Assembly (NCBI GenBank): GCA_965153455.1
Contig: OZ234494.1
Location: 2,480,001 to 2,544,000 of the forward strand
Origin: Sphagnum compactum
Lineage: Eukaryota > Bryophyta > Sphagnopsida > Sphagnales
DNA: 64,000 nt
Direction of reading: 5' to 3'
Below are positions 49,086-64,000 of this stretch, one piece after another. The notes beneath the pieces are model-generated. The model was not told the origin of the DNA. It saw only the letters and a program-made list of their open reading frames with translations, and searched no databases. Every line of letters starts with the position of its first letter. The stretch's first letter is position 1. The position numbers and the translations under genes were made by a program.

Positions 49086-50479
49086 GAAAGTTAATATCAA
49101 AATCAACAAAACAATGTTAGGGTTTTCAAACGCCGCGTTATAGATGAGGAAGAATAGGGGCTATGACATTGAGAATTCAAGAAGTTGTCTTCTTCTATTA
49201 TTTGTTGATTTTTGAATAATAGTTTTTTGGTAGTGAATGGTGGTCTTATTGAAATTCATTTTAAAACATTTGTTGGTTTTCAAACCAACAAAGGCCAAGA
49301 GTTGTTGAAACACATGCTATATGACACTGATAATCCAAGTTTCAATATTGATTATTACCTTGAAGACAACTATTTTGGTTGCGTAAATATTGGCCATTGG
49401 GATTTTTGAAGTTAATTAAAAGATTGTGTTATAATGTTGTGGCAACTATCCTTTTTGTTGTGGGTATTCCAAACAGTAAACAATTCAATATTTCAACAAC
49501 CCTAAATTTTTGTCTTTGGAGGGGTGTGGATATATGCATTGGGCAATAAGTCATTATGCCTTCTTTTGATTAATCTCCAAAAGGTGGGCAGATAATGTAT
49601 GGTGGGTATGGGAAAAACCAAATAAGAATTATGGAAATTGCAAGCAAGGTGGATGATTTTTCATTTTTATTTTTGGTTCAAAGTAATAAAGGTGGGGTAT
49701 GGACCAAGAAGAGAAAATAGGATACAAACATGAAATTAGACCTAATTTTTTGTGTGTTGGGAACTAATGTAGTGGCCCAGAAGTGACTTAGTAAAAATCA
49801 AAGCATTATGAGTGGTGGGGACTTAAATTGTTCATTTATATGGGACCGTATTGGGCCTGAAAAATGACAATTCACCAAAGGTTTATTCAAATTTTGGTTG
49901 TTATGAACATGGGAATGCTTCCGATGAGGAAATTGGGGACCCCAATTGTTGATTTTAGAATCCTTGTGGGGCCAGTTTGGGCTTTATTTTATTTTCTTTT
50001 TCTTCTTCTTTTATTTTGGTTTAATTGCTGGAATGCAAAATATAAGTGATTAGAAGTGGTTGAAACTTTATGTTTTTCTTTGGTCCATTTCAAACTTGTT
50101 TTTGGTCTGGATAGTCATATTTAATGGGTTTTTCAAGATGGTTTTGTTTTGTTTTGTTTTGTTTTTTCACTTTCGATTGGGTCCTTTGGCAAAGGTTCAC
50201 GATTGTTCAGGTTGTTGTTGGATTTCCCAATTTAAATATGGCAAGATTAGTAGAATTGGCATTGGGATATTAATGTGTTGCTATATTGTACATTACACTT
50301 TTTGGTGGATGAATGAATGCTTGGTTATTGAATGGATATTGGAATACTTGGTCAATATTGGAGTACATCATCCATATAGTTATAGTACCAAACAATGAAT
50401 CAGAACCTAAACAATAGTGTGCTGGCTGGATCAAAGGAAGGAGAATATCACTCGCAAATATGTCTTTTACTAGAAGCAC
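49086..50479. other. Unassigned DNA downstream of the Gypsy relic
   Basis: No gene is recognised. A (TTTTG)n run lies at about 50141-50166. This may include the Gypsy 3' end and LTR, but no LTR pair was found. Confidence 0.4.
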
Positions 50480-51590
50480 CAACATGGTGATTAGTGCCAT
50501 GGAAGATGTTGATGTTGACGTGATTTTGGGAACCAATGAACATTGACAAAAATTAGAAGCAAGCTCGTTTGTTTGAGTTCCTTTTGGTGTCAAAGAATTT
50601 GCCCGCACCATTGAAGGCCCCTTGTCAATGAATTTGGCCAATCCTACAAACTTATTGAGAAAGTGGGGGAGGTAAGGGGGAAGGAAATTGTGGTGGATGC
50701 ACAATTACTCCATGAGATTCTCAAGTTGCCCTTGTCGGAGATTGAGGTTGATGGTTTCAAATATGATAGTACCACTCCACAAGCTTATTTCAAGATTTAA
50801 GAAAAGGCCAAAACCCTTGCAAATGGTTGGAAGGTGGCGAGGCAAACAACCCAAAGATCATGGAGTGGATGCAATTTATTTGCAAAAGGCTAACATTGAA
50901 GTTGCATCCAACTTACTTAACAATTCACCAATTGCATGCCATAATAACAATAAGTAAAGGGGTCAAGTGTAATTGGGCAGATCCATGAAGAGTTGGCCAT
51001 GAAAAAAAAGGCGAGGAAGGTGAGCACCCTGCTTTGTGGGCATTACCTCTCCCTCACTATCCAATATTGCATGAATGTTTCAAAGGTGAATTCGGAAAGA
51101 CAAGGCTTGCATATGTCCTTAGTCATTGCTTATTATTCAGTTCACCAAGGCCCAAAAGAGGTGGTTGTCCAGTAAGGAAAGAGGGTGAAGGCATTAAGAA
51201 GTGAGAACCAAGGGGGAAGGAATTGGAATGAAAGATTTGCAATATTGTTGCAACAACTCCATGCTCTTTCCCATGAGGTTGAACGGATTAACAAATTGAA
51301 ATTGGAGTTAAAGGATTCTAAGATGGAATTGGAGAGGGTGACAACATTAGAAGAACATTGTGAAAGCCAAGCCCAAAATTGCAAGGCCTTTTAGGATGGG
51401 AAAATTGCCGAGTGGAAAGAGGAGAAGGATATTACTATGGAAAAGGAGAATACTACACTTATGATTTCATTGCAAGAGTTGCAAATTAGCCAACAAAAAG
51501 GGAGGGAGAAGGAGGTCCATCAACAAAAACAAATGGAAGTTTTGGAGGCCCAATTGGTGGGTGTTGTGGCCAATATTAAGGCATAAAAAG
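50480..51590 (+). pseudogene. Broken ORF of retroelement-like type with a coiled coil
   Basis: Successive + strand segments read as one decayed protein: ASSFVRVPFGVKEFARTIEG-like (about 50560-50620), EIVVDAQLLHEILKLPLSEI (about 50685-50745), IGQIHEELAMKKKARKVSTL (about 50976-51035), and a charged heptad-like region (51185-51587) of LKLELKDSKMELERVTTLEE type with one in-frame stop at 51392-51394. The layout resembles the long plant transposon-associated proteins that precede or replace gag, but I cannot name a family. Stops near 50547 and 50800 and a frame change near 50680 show that it is dead. Confidence 0.5.
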
Positions 51591-54500
51591 GGAACCAAGT
51601 TGATAAAATGTTTTAGGACTCAAACACATTTTCATAAATGTGGGAGAATGCAAAGAAGTGAATCTCACCACCCTAAATGTCACAAGTACGAAAATTATAA
51701 AGACAATTTTTTTTGAGGTACACAAAAACCAAGACAAACTATGCAACAAACATTTTAAAATCTAAATATAAAGATGTATGAAAATAAAAACCATGACCTT
51801 GAAGTGTGCAAGATAAAAGTTCAAATATAGTTTTATTCTAATAACATTAAAAAAATGAATACATGAAATGAAATGAACATGGCTATAATGTAAAATCATA
51901 TTTCAAACTAATGTTGAACAAATTAAAGATAATGAAAGGTCCTCTAATTAATTATATCCCTTTTGGGGACCTAGGCCAAGGAAGCATCCCTAAACAATTC
52001 CATATGCTCATTATCCAAAGAATCTTTTTGAGAACTTTTTTAAACCATAAATAAATGGATGATGTATGAAATTCATCTTTCAAATGAAAAATATCTATTA
52101 TGGATGGTCATGGATGAAATGATGTTATAATGGTGAAATCAATTGATGTTGACATATGTGACACCCAATGGATTTCCACTTTATGAGTTGGAGTCTCATA
52201 GGTGTCTCAAATATGTGGGACAAGGTTTCATATATTAAGAATTGGCAAAACGATTTATTAGCAAAATAAAAATTCAACAAGGTTTTCTAAACTTAATACC
52301 ACTTAACAAACCTAGATGTGCATCACTTTGTATCGTAAATTTGGTAAAAAATTTGACCCAATAAATAAACCCATGTTAAGTATAATGGATAAAAAAACAA
52401 GTGCAGGGGATGGGAGGTTGAATTAAAAATTGTCATGAAAGGATCCATTAAGGAGGTGAAGGTTGAATTTGGAACCATTTAGGAAGAGTTCCAACATGAT
52501 TGTGAAGACCAATAACATGAGTTGTTCCATCATCACAACCATAAGGAGGAGCTAACATAATGATCCCTTTCATGTTAAACACATGACGAATAAAAATTGG
52601 ATAATAAGAACCAATAATAGTTTTTTGAATTGCTATGATTAATAAGCTAATGTGGTAATACAAGATTGGTCCAAAAAAAAAAAAAAAGTTGAACAACGAT
52701 GTTTTGACAAAGTTTATACATTGTTTTGCAATGTTAAAAACCATTGGGGTTTCATTCGAAAATGTGTTGAAATTTTTTTATATTCATCGAATTATTTTCA
52801 AACTCATCCATATGTTAATTGATATATTAAAAAGGGTATATAAAAAATATGGCACACATTTTCAACATTAATTTGACTAGAGTTGTAAACATGTCAAACA
52901 CTAATTATTGTAACATTGGTTCCTATTATCATAATTTGACCTTGGTTTTTTTAATGTCAGTTTGTGAACTTGATCCTATTAAATAAGCATATATTATCAA
53001 GGGAAGATATTCAACAAGTATGAAATTTAACTTAACAAAACTTGAAAGTTTCAATGGGGTTAAAGACTAAAAGGTTGTAGATATTTGGTTTTTTAAACAA
53101 AAGATTATATTTGTGTCATGAAAGTTGATTGGGAGTTTGTGGTGGAGCTAATTGATACACCCTTAGGTTTATCAAATGGCACTAGTGTGTTTAGGAACAT
53201 GTTAACTCTCAAATTTGAATAAAAATGCAAACCCAAGGCGCATACCTTAACTTTTAAAAAATAAACAAAGGTGTAAATTTTGGGATGAGAACTTTAGGAT
53301 GCGACTAAGACAAAACCCACAACTGAGAATTCAAAGTGAAATCAATTTGTATAACCAAGAAAAAAGGCTATTAATGCAAATTAAAACAAAAATGGTGCAC
53401 AATTAAACCATGGGCAAACCAAACTCAAAAAACACATCATGTAACCCAAACTTGAAAAAAATCACCACCTCTTTTCCTATAATATATTTTGTGACTAATA
53501 ACATGGGTTGCATCAAAATGGCAAGACTTCATGGGACTTACAAAATACTTTAAAGAAACAAGATTTTGAAAGTTTAAAAATTTCTTGATTTTGCCTAAGT
53601 TATGTGTCTTAAAATGTTACAGGCTCATAATTCTAACATACAACTTCAATTTTCAAGGGCAAAATTGTAACTATTTGAAAATGTCTTTTCAACATTGTAT
53701 CAAGGGAAAAATCATCCTTGTGTCATACCACTAAGAACCACCTCAAGGAATGGTTAAGGAACCAAAAATGGCCAAATCATTTTCCTGGGCCCTCTACTTT
53801 AAATGTTTTCACATCTATAAATTATTTTTACTTCATGTTTATCAATTGTATGCGCTAATATACAGTTTGAAGTTTATTTAGGAATTTAAAAAATTAAAAA
53901 ATGTTAAAAAATTGTATTCTTAATTAAAAAGGGCCCTTTTAAAAATTGATAGCCTTAACTTTGGAAATTCATAACTAAATCGTATTTTTTCAAATAATTG
54001 CCTAATAATAACTTAAAAATAGGATGGCTTCCAAATTACCTTAGGATAAACTTCCGAAGAAAATTCTCAAATCATATTTCAAATTTATGTTCTTGACCAT
54101 CAAATTCAAGGAAAGGAACCAACATGATATCTTTGAAACTTTTTTAAATGCAATGATTAGGAACATCAAAATACAAGACATTCTTGATATTAATGAAATT
54201 TCAAAATCTATGAAACCTAATAGATGTACTCATTAAAAAAATTATGAAAATATTTATTTAAATGTTTCTTGTGATTTCTCAAAGTTCAATGGGTCTAGAA
54301 AAATCAAGGTGTGATGTTCCTAGTGTTACCACCCAAAGGATGTTTTTGCCCTCAAATGTTTAATTTCTAAGGTCATTTGACTTTTTTTTTGGGTTTTAAT
54401 GGTTGAGTTACTTATTCGACTTTCAAATTTTTTGTGTGCATTTAACTTTAACTTAGAATACTAAATGGATAATGGGAGTTCATTTTTTATATTTAAGTTT

Positions 54501-55199
54501 CAAGACCTTTCTAATGGTATATTGAAGGCCTCATTTGGACTAAATATAGTACTTGCACTATTGTCCCAAAAGTTTGAAATTTTTTAAGACTTCAAGTTCA
54601 AAGTAAAAAAATGTTCAAGAGTGTTGGGACTAACTTTTTAACACTTTAAAAAAATTCCCACACATTCTCAAGTCTCATGTTTTATCTTTAGTTTCAAGCC
54701 CAAAATTAGGGTCACAACATTGATTCAATCATATTTGAAAAGTTATGTTTCAACTTGGTGGAAAAAGGCGAAACAAAAAAATGCTAGAAACAATGGTTAT
54801 TCTTGAGAAAATTTCAATGATCACATTAAGTTGCAATTTATCCCAAAGAAATCCAATTATAGTTTGAGGTGCTGATTTTGAAACCTTGGAAATGATCGAA
54901 TGATAATCCACAATAGCATGTGAAATCGTACATCAAACTCATGTCATAGATCATTCACATGCATGAGCTTGATTAGGTGTGCCATTTTGTGATGAGATTT
55001 CCAACTTGGCCAAATTGAAATTATAGGAAAATTGGCATGTTTCATTCTTAGAACTTATCACAAAAATGAAAATGTTCTCTGATGTGGGGTGTGGTGAATA
55101 ATTTGGGCCCAAAAATAAACACATCATGAAGGGTAATGGAGTCATGGACATGAGAATTCAAAAGGAAAAAGGCCCACATAGTTCAAAAGTACAAGTAAA
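51591..55199. other. Unassigned AT-rich DNA, possible gag trace
   Basis: No gene is seen. KLESFNGVKD, a stop, KVVDIWFF at about 53037-53090 (+) resembles the start of a Gypsy gag. It would fit upstream of the zinc knuckle at 55287, although the distance of 2.2 kb is too long without an insertion. The rest is AT-rich with stops in all frames. Confidence 0.35.
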
Positions 55200-56150
55200 C
55201 CCAAAGGGAATTTCTTGAAAAACATGGGCCCCTTTTAGAAAAACAATCCCAAAGGTGACTTGAGGAATTGGAAATCCAAGGGCCCATGCTTCAATTGCAA
55301 TGAGATAGGACATCATTCAAAATATTACCCCGAATGGAACCAGTGCAACTTAAAATTCATTTGGTAAATTTCCTAACCATCAACTTACACAAAATGAAGG
55401 TAATAAACTCATATTTTTGAAGGGAAAAAACTCTTAACATGAGGTTTTATGTCTTTTGCACATAGAGGCCTCCCATTCATTCAATACAACACAAGAAGGT
55501 TTCAAACAAATGGACTCAAACCAAAGGAGCTTAAATTAACCATGAAGGTGCATTTTATGAATAAAGTCCCCCATCCCACTTCAAGGTAGGCCAAGAATGT
55601 ACCTCTTTAATTTGGAATTTGGAAATAATAAATCTCATTGTGTTCAAGTAAGGCAAAAGGAAACATGTTTTGGGTATGGATTTCATAATTAAAAATTCTT
55701 AATGTGTCCATTGAAGGCCGTAATATGCTAATCACAATTCAATTTTAAAATGGAATAATTTGTGTGAAGACACATGAAGTGCTTAGTGTGGGCAAAGTGT
55801 CACAAATCGACCTGAGCCCAAACTTGGAAAAAGGAATGCATACAAAGGTGGTAAATGTTATGTGTGATGCAAGTAATGGATGAATCCAAACCTCATGAAG
55901 ACCTCAATCTTGTGAGTCCTCCTTAAATGTGTTTGACAATTGTTCGAAACATTTTTGGATGTGATGCCCAAAGAACCTTAGAGTGGATTGCCTTGAAAGG
56001 AATAATTGATCATGACATTGAAGTGATTTTTTGGACATTGCTCCTAGCAAATACACTGTATCGGATGAATCATTTATTTAGAATTTGACACATTTCATAC
56101 CAGATTTGTTGTAGATGATGTGTCATGTTTTTATTTGGAAAATAAGGTCA
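55200..56150 (+). pseudogene. Ty3/Gypsy gag zinc knuckle and protease-region trace
   Basis: CFNCNEIGHHSKYY (55287-55328) is a CCHC zinc knuckle, CX2CX4HX4C, whose last Cys has become Tyr. Further on, GMDFIIKN (about 55677-55700) and NTLYRMNHL (about 56050-56076) resemble the conserved segments after protease and at the start of RT in Gypsy elements. All lie on the + strand in shifting frames with many stops. No RT core follows. Confidence 0.6.
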
Positions 56151-57339
56151 GGCCAAATAATAATGGACCACAACAAATAATTACCTTAAGCATAATTAAT
56201 ACAATAAAATTTAATAAAAAATCAACACCAAATTCCATTTGGTAAGAGCATGTGTAAAAAAATGCCACTCATAGCCAACAATTGCAATGCAGTTCAATTT
56301 GAAACATTTTTGAACCTTTATTGATATAACAAAAAAAATTCAATTTTAAAGCCAAAATAGATGACTAGATGATCAAATCTACATATTCATTATTATAGTT
56401 TACCAAAAAATGATTTTATTGAAAAAAATACATTCACTATTACAAAATGTGGGTGTAATTCACTAGTCCCCGTTCATTAAATGAATGAATTCATTACATC
56501 CTCATTAGGACTAATGGATTCATTCAAAATTTAGTGAAATGACTTAACGTACATGGACACATTTTGTTGTATTGATTTGAAAGGTCAATGCAAGTTACAT
56601 TGTACCAATATGGATGTGACAAATATAATTTTTGTAATGTGGGTGTAATTGATTAAGGTAAACTGTATATTAAATGTTGGAATTACCAATTTAGGAACTT
56701 GGTTTTATATTATTGACTTCAATATGTATGTGATACATGTTTGTTTTATCCATCATTTATGAAGTTGAATAAATTATGGATTTTCAAAGTAAAAAATTAG
56801 GGACCACCATTTGTTTACAAATTTTTATATGAATTTCAAAATGGTTTATTCATTGATACATATGGTTGTTAAGAACTAACATTTAATTATATATAATCAC
56901 ATTGAAAATAAGTTCCAAAAATTATGTTATATTTTTGCACATGTGTACAAAATAATAATATCTAGTTGGGGGTTGAATGGAAAAAATGGTTTGAAATCAA
57001 TGGATTATTATTGCCCAAATACCTAGTAATCTCATACTTTTAAAAAGAAGAATACAAAGAAAAATGAACTATATGGGATTTTTTTTTTCTACATTTTGGT
57101 CCACTCAACGTTGCACTCACCCACAATGAAAGTTTTGGATCAATTTGTTGACAATTTTATTCAAATTCAAATCTAACTTTTACAAGAAAACATTGTTTAT
57201 TTTTGTTCATTATTTAATAAACCCTTACTAATGTCCAAGATATTGTGTTAATTGTTGGTAATAGAAATTTCATTACATTTTCATTTTATTGATCCTTATA
57301 ACGTTTGAAATGTTTGTTTAGGTCTTTTTTAGATGATAC
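56151..57339. other. AT-rich DNA, nothing recognised
   Basis: There is no gene and no repeat with clear borders. Stops are frequent in all frames. Confidence 0.4.
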
Positions 57340-58200
57340 ATTACAAATTGGTGCCTAAAAAATTAATCCACCATTCTTGCAAGCCTATTGGTTTATTAGA
57401 GTTATTAAATCCACATTGTGTCCTTTATGTATCAAACTATGCACCATATTTGGTAAATTTCAATGGATCTAAAGAGGTTTTAACAAGCTCATGGAAGGTT
57501 TTTATCTTGGGATCCCAAATGCATTCTCAACAATGTTCTTTCCTTTGTGATGGATTCTTGTTATGTGGTTGTATGTAGTGTAGTGTCTTTGAAAGGCACA
57601 TAAGCCAACATAACAAAAATAATATTTATTATCAAAGAGGTATAATTCGTGAATGTTCTTTGATTATTGCGCTTTGTGAAAAATTATCTTTCATGTACAA
57701 CTTTGTGATAGATTATAAATGTTCAACTTGAAGTCATTAATGGAATTAGGTAACCCCATGCACATATCAAGAAATTTCATTTTTTGATCTTCAATTGTTT
57801 ATATGGCCATTGCTTTTGTAGATGAATAACAGTTGGTGGAGTGGACTTTTGACTTTTTGATGGTTTTTTCTATGCCAATTTGTGTGCCATCAATGGCACC
57901 TTGAATTGAAAGTGATTAACATAACACATAAAACCTTCCATTACCTTGTCAAATTCATTACCACGTGGATAAGAGATTTGATGCTTTAAGACTATATTGA
58001 TGGGATCAATAAAATTGTAAAACACCCTGCATATTGAAGATTTGCTAGTAAAAAAAATTCGAAACAAGGAAGTTACTTTATAGTTTGTATCTCTTTTCTT
58101 GATATGCATTTTGAATGTCTTCATCAATTGAAGGACAATTATCTTTTTTATGCAAACATTTTTGGTCCATTTGGCATCATTAAATTGTGTCCTCATGAAT
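57340..58200 (-). pseudogene. PIF/Harbinger-type transposase relic
   Basis: Read on the - strand: SSICRVFYNFID (about 58045-58010) and KHQISYPRGNEFDKVMEGF (about 57990-57930), the usual FPxGxELxxVMxGF region. Then, after a frameshift, QGAIDGTQIGIEK (about 57903-57865) carries the first catalytic Asp in the family motif GAIDGT (57900-57883). KIIFHKAQ and similar fragments follow, then VENAFG (57531-57514), which corresponds to the conserved VERxFG with the third acidic residue. Stops and frameshifts show it is inactive. Terminal inverted repeats and a TWA target duplication were not located. Confidence 0.75.
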
Positions 58201-59339
58201 TGTGAATACTAGGATGTTAATCTTACCTTAACTTGGTTTCCCAAGTTTTGAGTTTGTAATGTCATGTCATGTACATGATATTTGGAATTAGTGAAAGAGA
58301 AATGCATTATACATGTATATCAGAACATATGAAATTTGTTTTCATCATTTGGAGTTTGTTCCTCCTCAAAATCAAATCTTGGTTTGATCTTTAATGAATT
58401 ATTGAAGTTGTTGTATATCTAACAATAATTGAACAAATTGTGTGACCAATGGAAATTTCAAACTTCACATCATGTTGGACTATCATTTGCATAATCGAAT
58501 GTTGATGCAATATATGACCATACAATGCAATGAATATGTAAAGATATGCATTAACAACACTAAGCTATCAATGTAGATCTTGCTATCAATATTTTACATC
58601 TAGTTGTGTGTTAATAGAGAAAATGAAGATGAATACTTATATTTTACAACTTACTCAAGTTACCTGATAGGGTTTCACAATCTATCCTATCATCATGTCT
58701 AAATGGACCTGAAAATGGGGAAAAAAAACGATTAACACTTAAAAACCCAACAATGAATAAGTGACTAACTGCATAATGACTTTGCTTTTATGGGAGATTT
58801 AATTTTCAAACTTCAAATTTCCATTATTAAATTTAGAACTTCTCATATGCATTTCTATGGAACATGCCCATCCATCATATGCACACATAATACTTGAAAT
58901 GTCAATGATTGGTAAAAGTTCAAATCAAAATTTTATGGCTAAATCCTACACTAATGTGTAGTCTATCTCTTCCTTCTAATAGGCAAAGGCAACACAATTA
59001 ACAAAAGATAAATAGAAAAAAAGATAAATCACTAAAGTGAAAGTAGCTAAAACCATTAAAATAAATAGTTTGACATGAATTACTTTTGTTTTTATTTTTC
59101 CTTTAATCTTTTGCAAAATAAAGGATTTTGAACTTACACCAAGTGAGATAGAAAATTTTGAATTTTTGTAGAATAAATTTTAATTTTCAATTTGTTTTTG
59201 ATGAATTAACCTGAATTTGACATTAGCCTCCTCTATGAAATGTGCCTTTTAACATCATAAGCTCAATGAATCCTTGTTCAAGGATGGAAAGAAACATGAA
59301 TATTTTAGAAATTCACAATACAAATCACCAATAACCAAA
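58201..59339. other. AT-rich intergenic DNA, nothing recognised
   Basis: No gene is seen. The 5' end of the Harbinger relic may extend a little into this stretch. Confidence 0.4.
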
Positions 59340-59930
59340 ATTGATAAATCTTTACAATGATGATTGATTCAATTGCAAAGTTCATCCATTATTCATTGAA
59401 AAGTCTATCCACAACAAACAAATGGAAAAAATAAATAAAATAATAATAATAATTGAGAAAAATGAATTAAAAAAATACAAATCACTACCAAATGGAATCG
59501 ATAATACTTGTAAGGGGTGATTGATTAGATCGCAAAGTTCATTCATTCTGCATTACAAAGTTCATCCATTATTCATTGAAAAGTCTGTCCACAATGAACG
59601 AGGGGGAAAAAAAAAAGAAAAAGAAAATCCATTATTCATGAAAAAGTCTATCCACAATGAACAAAGGGAAATTTTTTATTAAAAAAAAAAACTTTATAAT
59701 TGAGGGTGATAAAGTTAAAAAAATTCACTATTCAAAATAATAAATCACCACTAAATGAAATCAATAAAATTTACAGGGATAATTGATTAGAGATTACAAA
59801 GTTCATTCATTTTTCATTGCAAAGTTCATCCATTAGTCATTGCAAAGTTCATCCATTATTCATTGAAAAGTCTGTTCACAATGAACGAGTGAAAAAACAA
59901 GGGTAAAAAAAAAACACTTTATAATTGAGG
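59340..59930 (+). repeat. Repeat cluster upstream of SAC9
   Basis: Copies of TGATTGATT...GCAAAGTTCATCCATTATTCATTGAAAAGTCTRTCCACAA lie at about 59362-59413, 59519-59598, 59628-59662 (partial) and 59782-59886. Between them AATTGAG...AATCACYACYAAATGRAATC recurs (about 59453-59500 and 59698-59763), so a higher-order unit of roughly 200-260 bp has been duplicated. Inside it, the 23-24 bp subunit CATTGCAAAGTTCATCCATT is itself repeated two or three times in the last copy. Confidence 0.85.
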
Positions 59931-59949
59931 AACATAAAGTTTATGTGGA

Positions 59950-60472
59950 AGTGAAGTGGTTTTTTTTTGGTTTTCACTTTTTACTGAACGGAAAATTTAC
60001 CGTTTGACTGAGTGCAAGCAAAGGGCTAGCTGGCGAGGGAGGCATGGAGGGCAGCAAAGCCCCAAGAGCAAACCCAATTCTGTTTTGTTTCTCGCAACAG
60101 CAGCGGCGCTTCGCACCCTCGGTGCCTGCCTGACTGCGGCTTTTTCTCAGCTGTTTTTGCATCTCCCTGATGCGTAACTTCAGTACCTATCTGCCAGTTT
60201 TTGTCTCGCATACATCCGTTGAGTATTCAGGAAGCAATAGATTTTTGTTTGAAGACCTAACTTTCTTTCTCTGTTTCCTCGTTTCGTTTCGTTTCGTTTT
60301 GTTGTTTTTCTAGATCTATCTTCCCTGTTTCATGTTGCGTGCGTTGTAAGTTTCATGGGAGAAGATGAAGAAGCGAGGAAGAAGCGATGTGTATGTATGA
60401 TTGATTGATTGATTCGTCGGGTTTCTTTTGGTTTTGGAGGCAAATTTTGGAGTGGTGTTATGTGGCGGGTTG
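59950..60472 (+). promoter_or_regulatory. Promoter and 5' leader of SAC9
   Basis: AT content drops sharply from about 60000, marking the start of the gene region. Short runs TTTCG (60284-60298) and TGAT (60400-60412) are present. A Met codon at 60460 opens a different frame that ends at 60509, overlapping the real start. No TATA box or transcription start was settled. Confidence 0.4.

Positions 60473-64000
<3,528 letters not shown>

Noticed and set aside
12263-52096. Evening-element matches AAAATATCT at 12263-12271, 13888-13896 and 52088-52096
   Set aside because: All are far from any gene start and lie in AT-rich DNA where the 9-mer is expected by chance. None was found in the PRR leader.
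59340-59930. CRISPR-like array
   Set aside because: The units vary in length and spacing, this is plant nuclear DNA, and no cas genes are present.

Overview
This is nuclear DNA of a land plant. The evidence is three plant-type, intron-containing genes: a pseudo-response regulator of the circadian clock, a DUF936 protein and a SAC9-type phosphoinositide phosphatase. They sit in AT-rich intergenic DNA full of decayed plant transposons. Introns are short (about 220 to 870 bp) while the intergenic gaps are long (about 16 and 30 kb). A non-flowering land plant such as a bryophyte, lycophyte or fern would fit, but the species cannot be named from the sequence.

Layout. Positions 1-3720 are AT-rich intergenic DNA with microsatellites and a dispersed repeat. 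The PRR7-like gene is on the + strand (leader about 3830-5545; coding exons 5546-10555; 8 exons that join in frame to 950 codons). Positions 10556-21744 hold no gene: a second copy of the dispersed repeat, an inverted repeat and SINE-like traces. A Ty1/Copia element with both LTRs, a primer-binding site, a polypurine tract and an almost intact 5-bp target duplication fills 21745-25180. The DUF936 gene is on the - strand (26478-30638; 4 exons; 890 codons) and contains one GC-AG intron. Positions 33530-41480 hold a relic LINE on the - strand plus unexplained AT-rich DNA; the 3' end of a second copy lies at 41490-42050 on the + strand. Positions 42990-49080 are Ty3/Gypsy pieces in opposite orientations. 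The + strand integrase is split by a 2.7-kb element that has the ends and subterminal repeats of a CACTA (En/Spm) transposon. Positions 50480-58200 hold a broken coiled-coil ORF, a Gypsy gag/protease trace and a PIF/Harbinger transposase relic. A repeat cluster (59340-59930) precedes the SAC9 gene (+ strand, first coding exon 60473), which runs off the right edge.

The three genes do not form a pathway or cluster. PRR is a nuclear transcriptional repressor of the clock, SAC9 acts on phosphoinositides in membrane traffic, and the DUF936 protein has no established role known to me. I found no evidence for a wholly new biological system. The best leads are the CACTA element nested in the Gypsy integrase, the LINE family with a restriction-like endonuclease, the GC-AG intron, the triplicated polypurine-tract unit of the Copia element, and the repeat-rich leader of the PRR gene. 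All joins were made by eye, without database searches.
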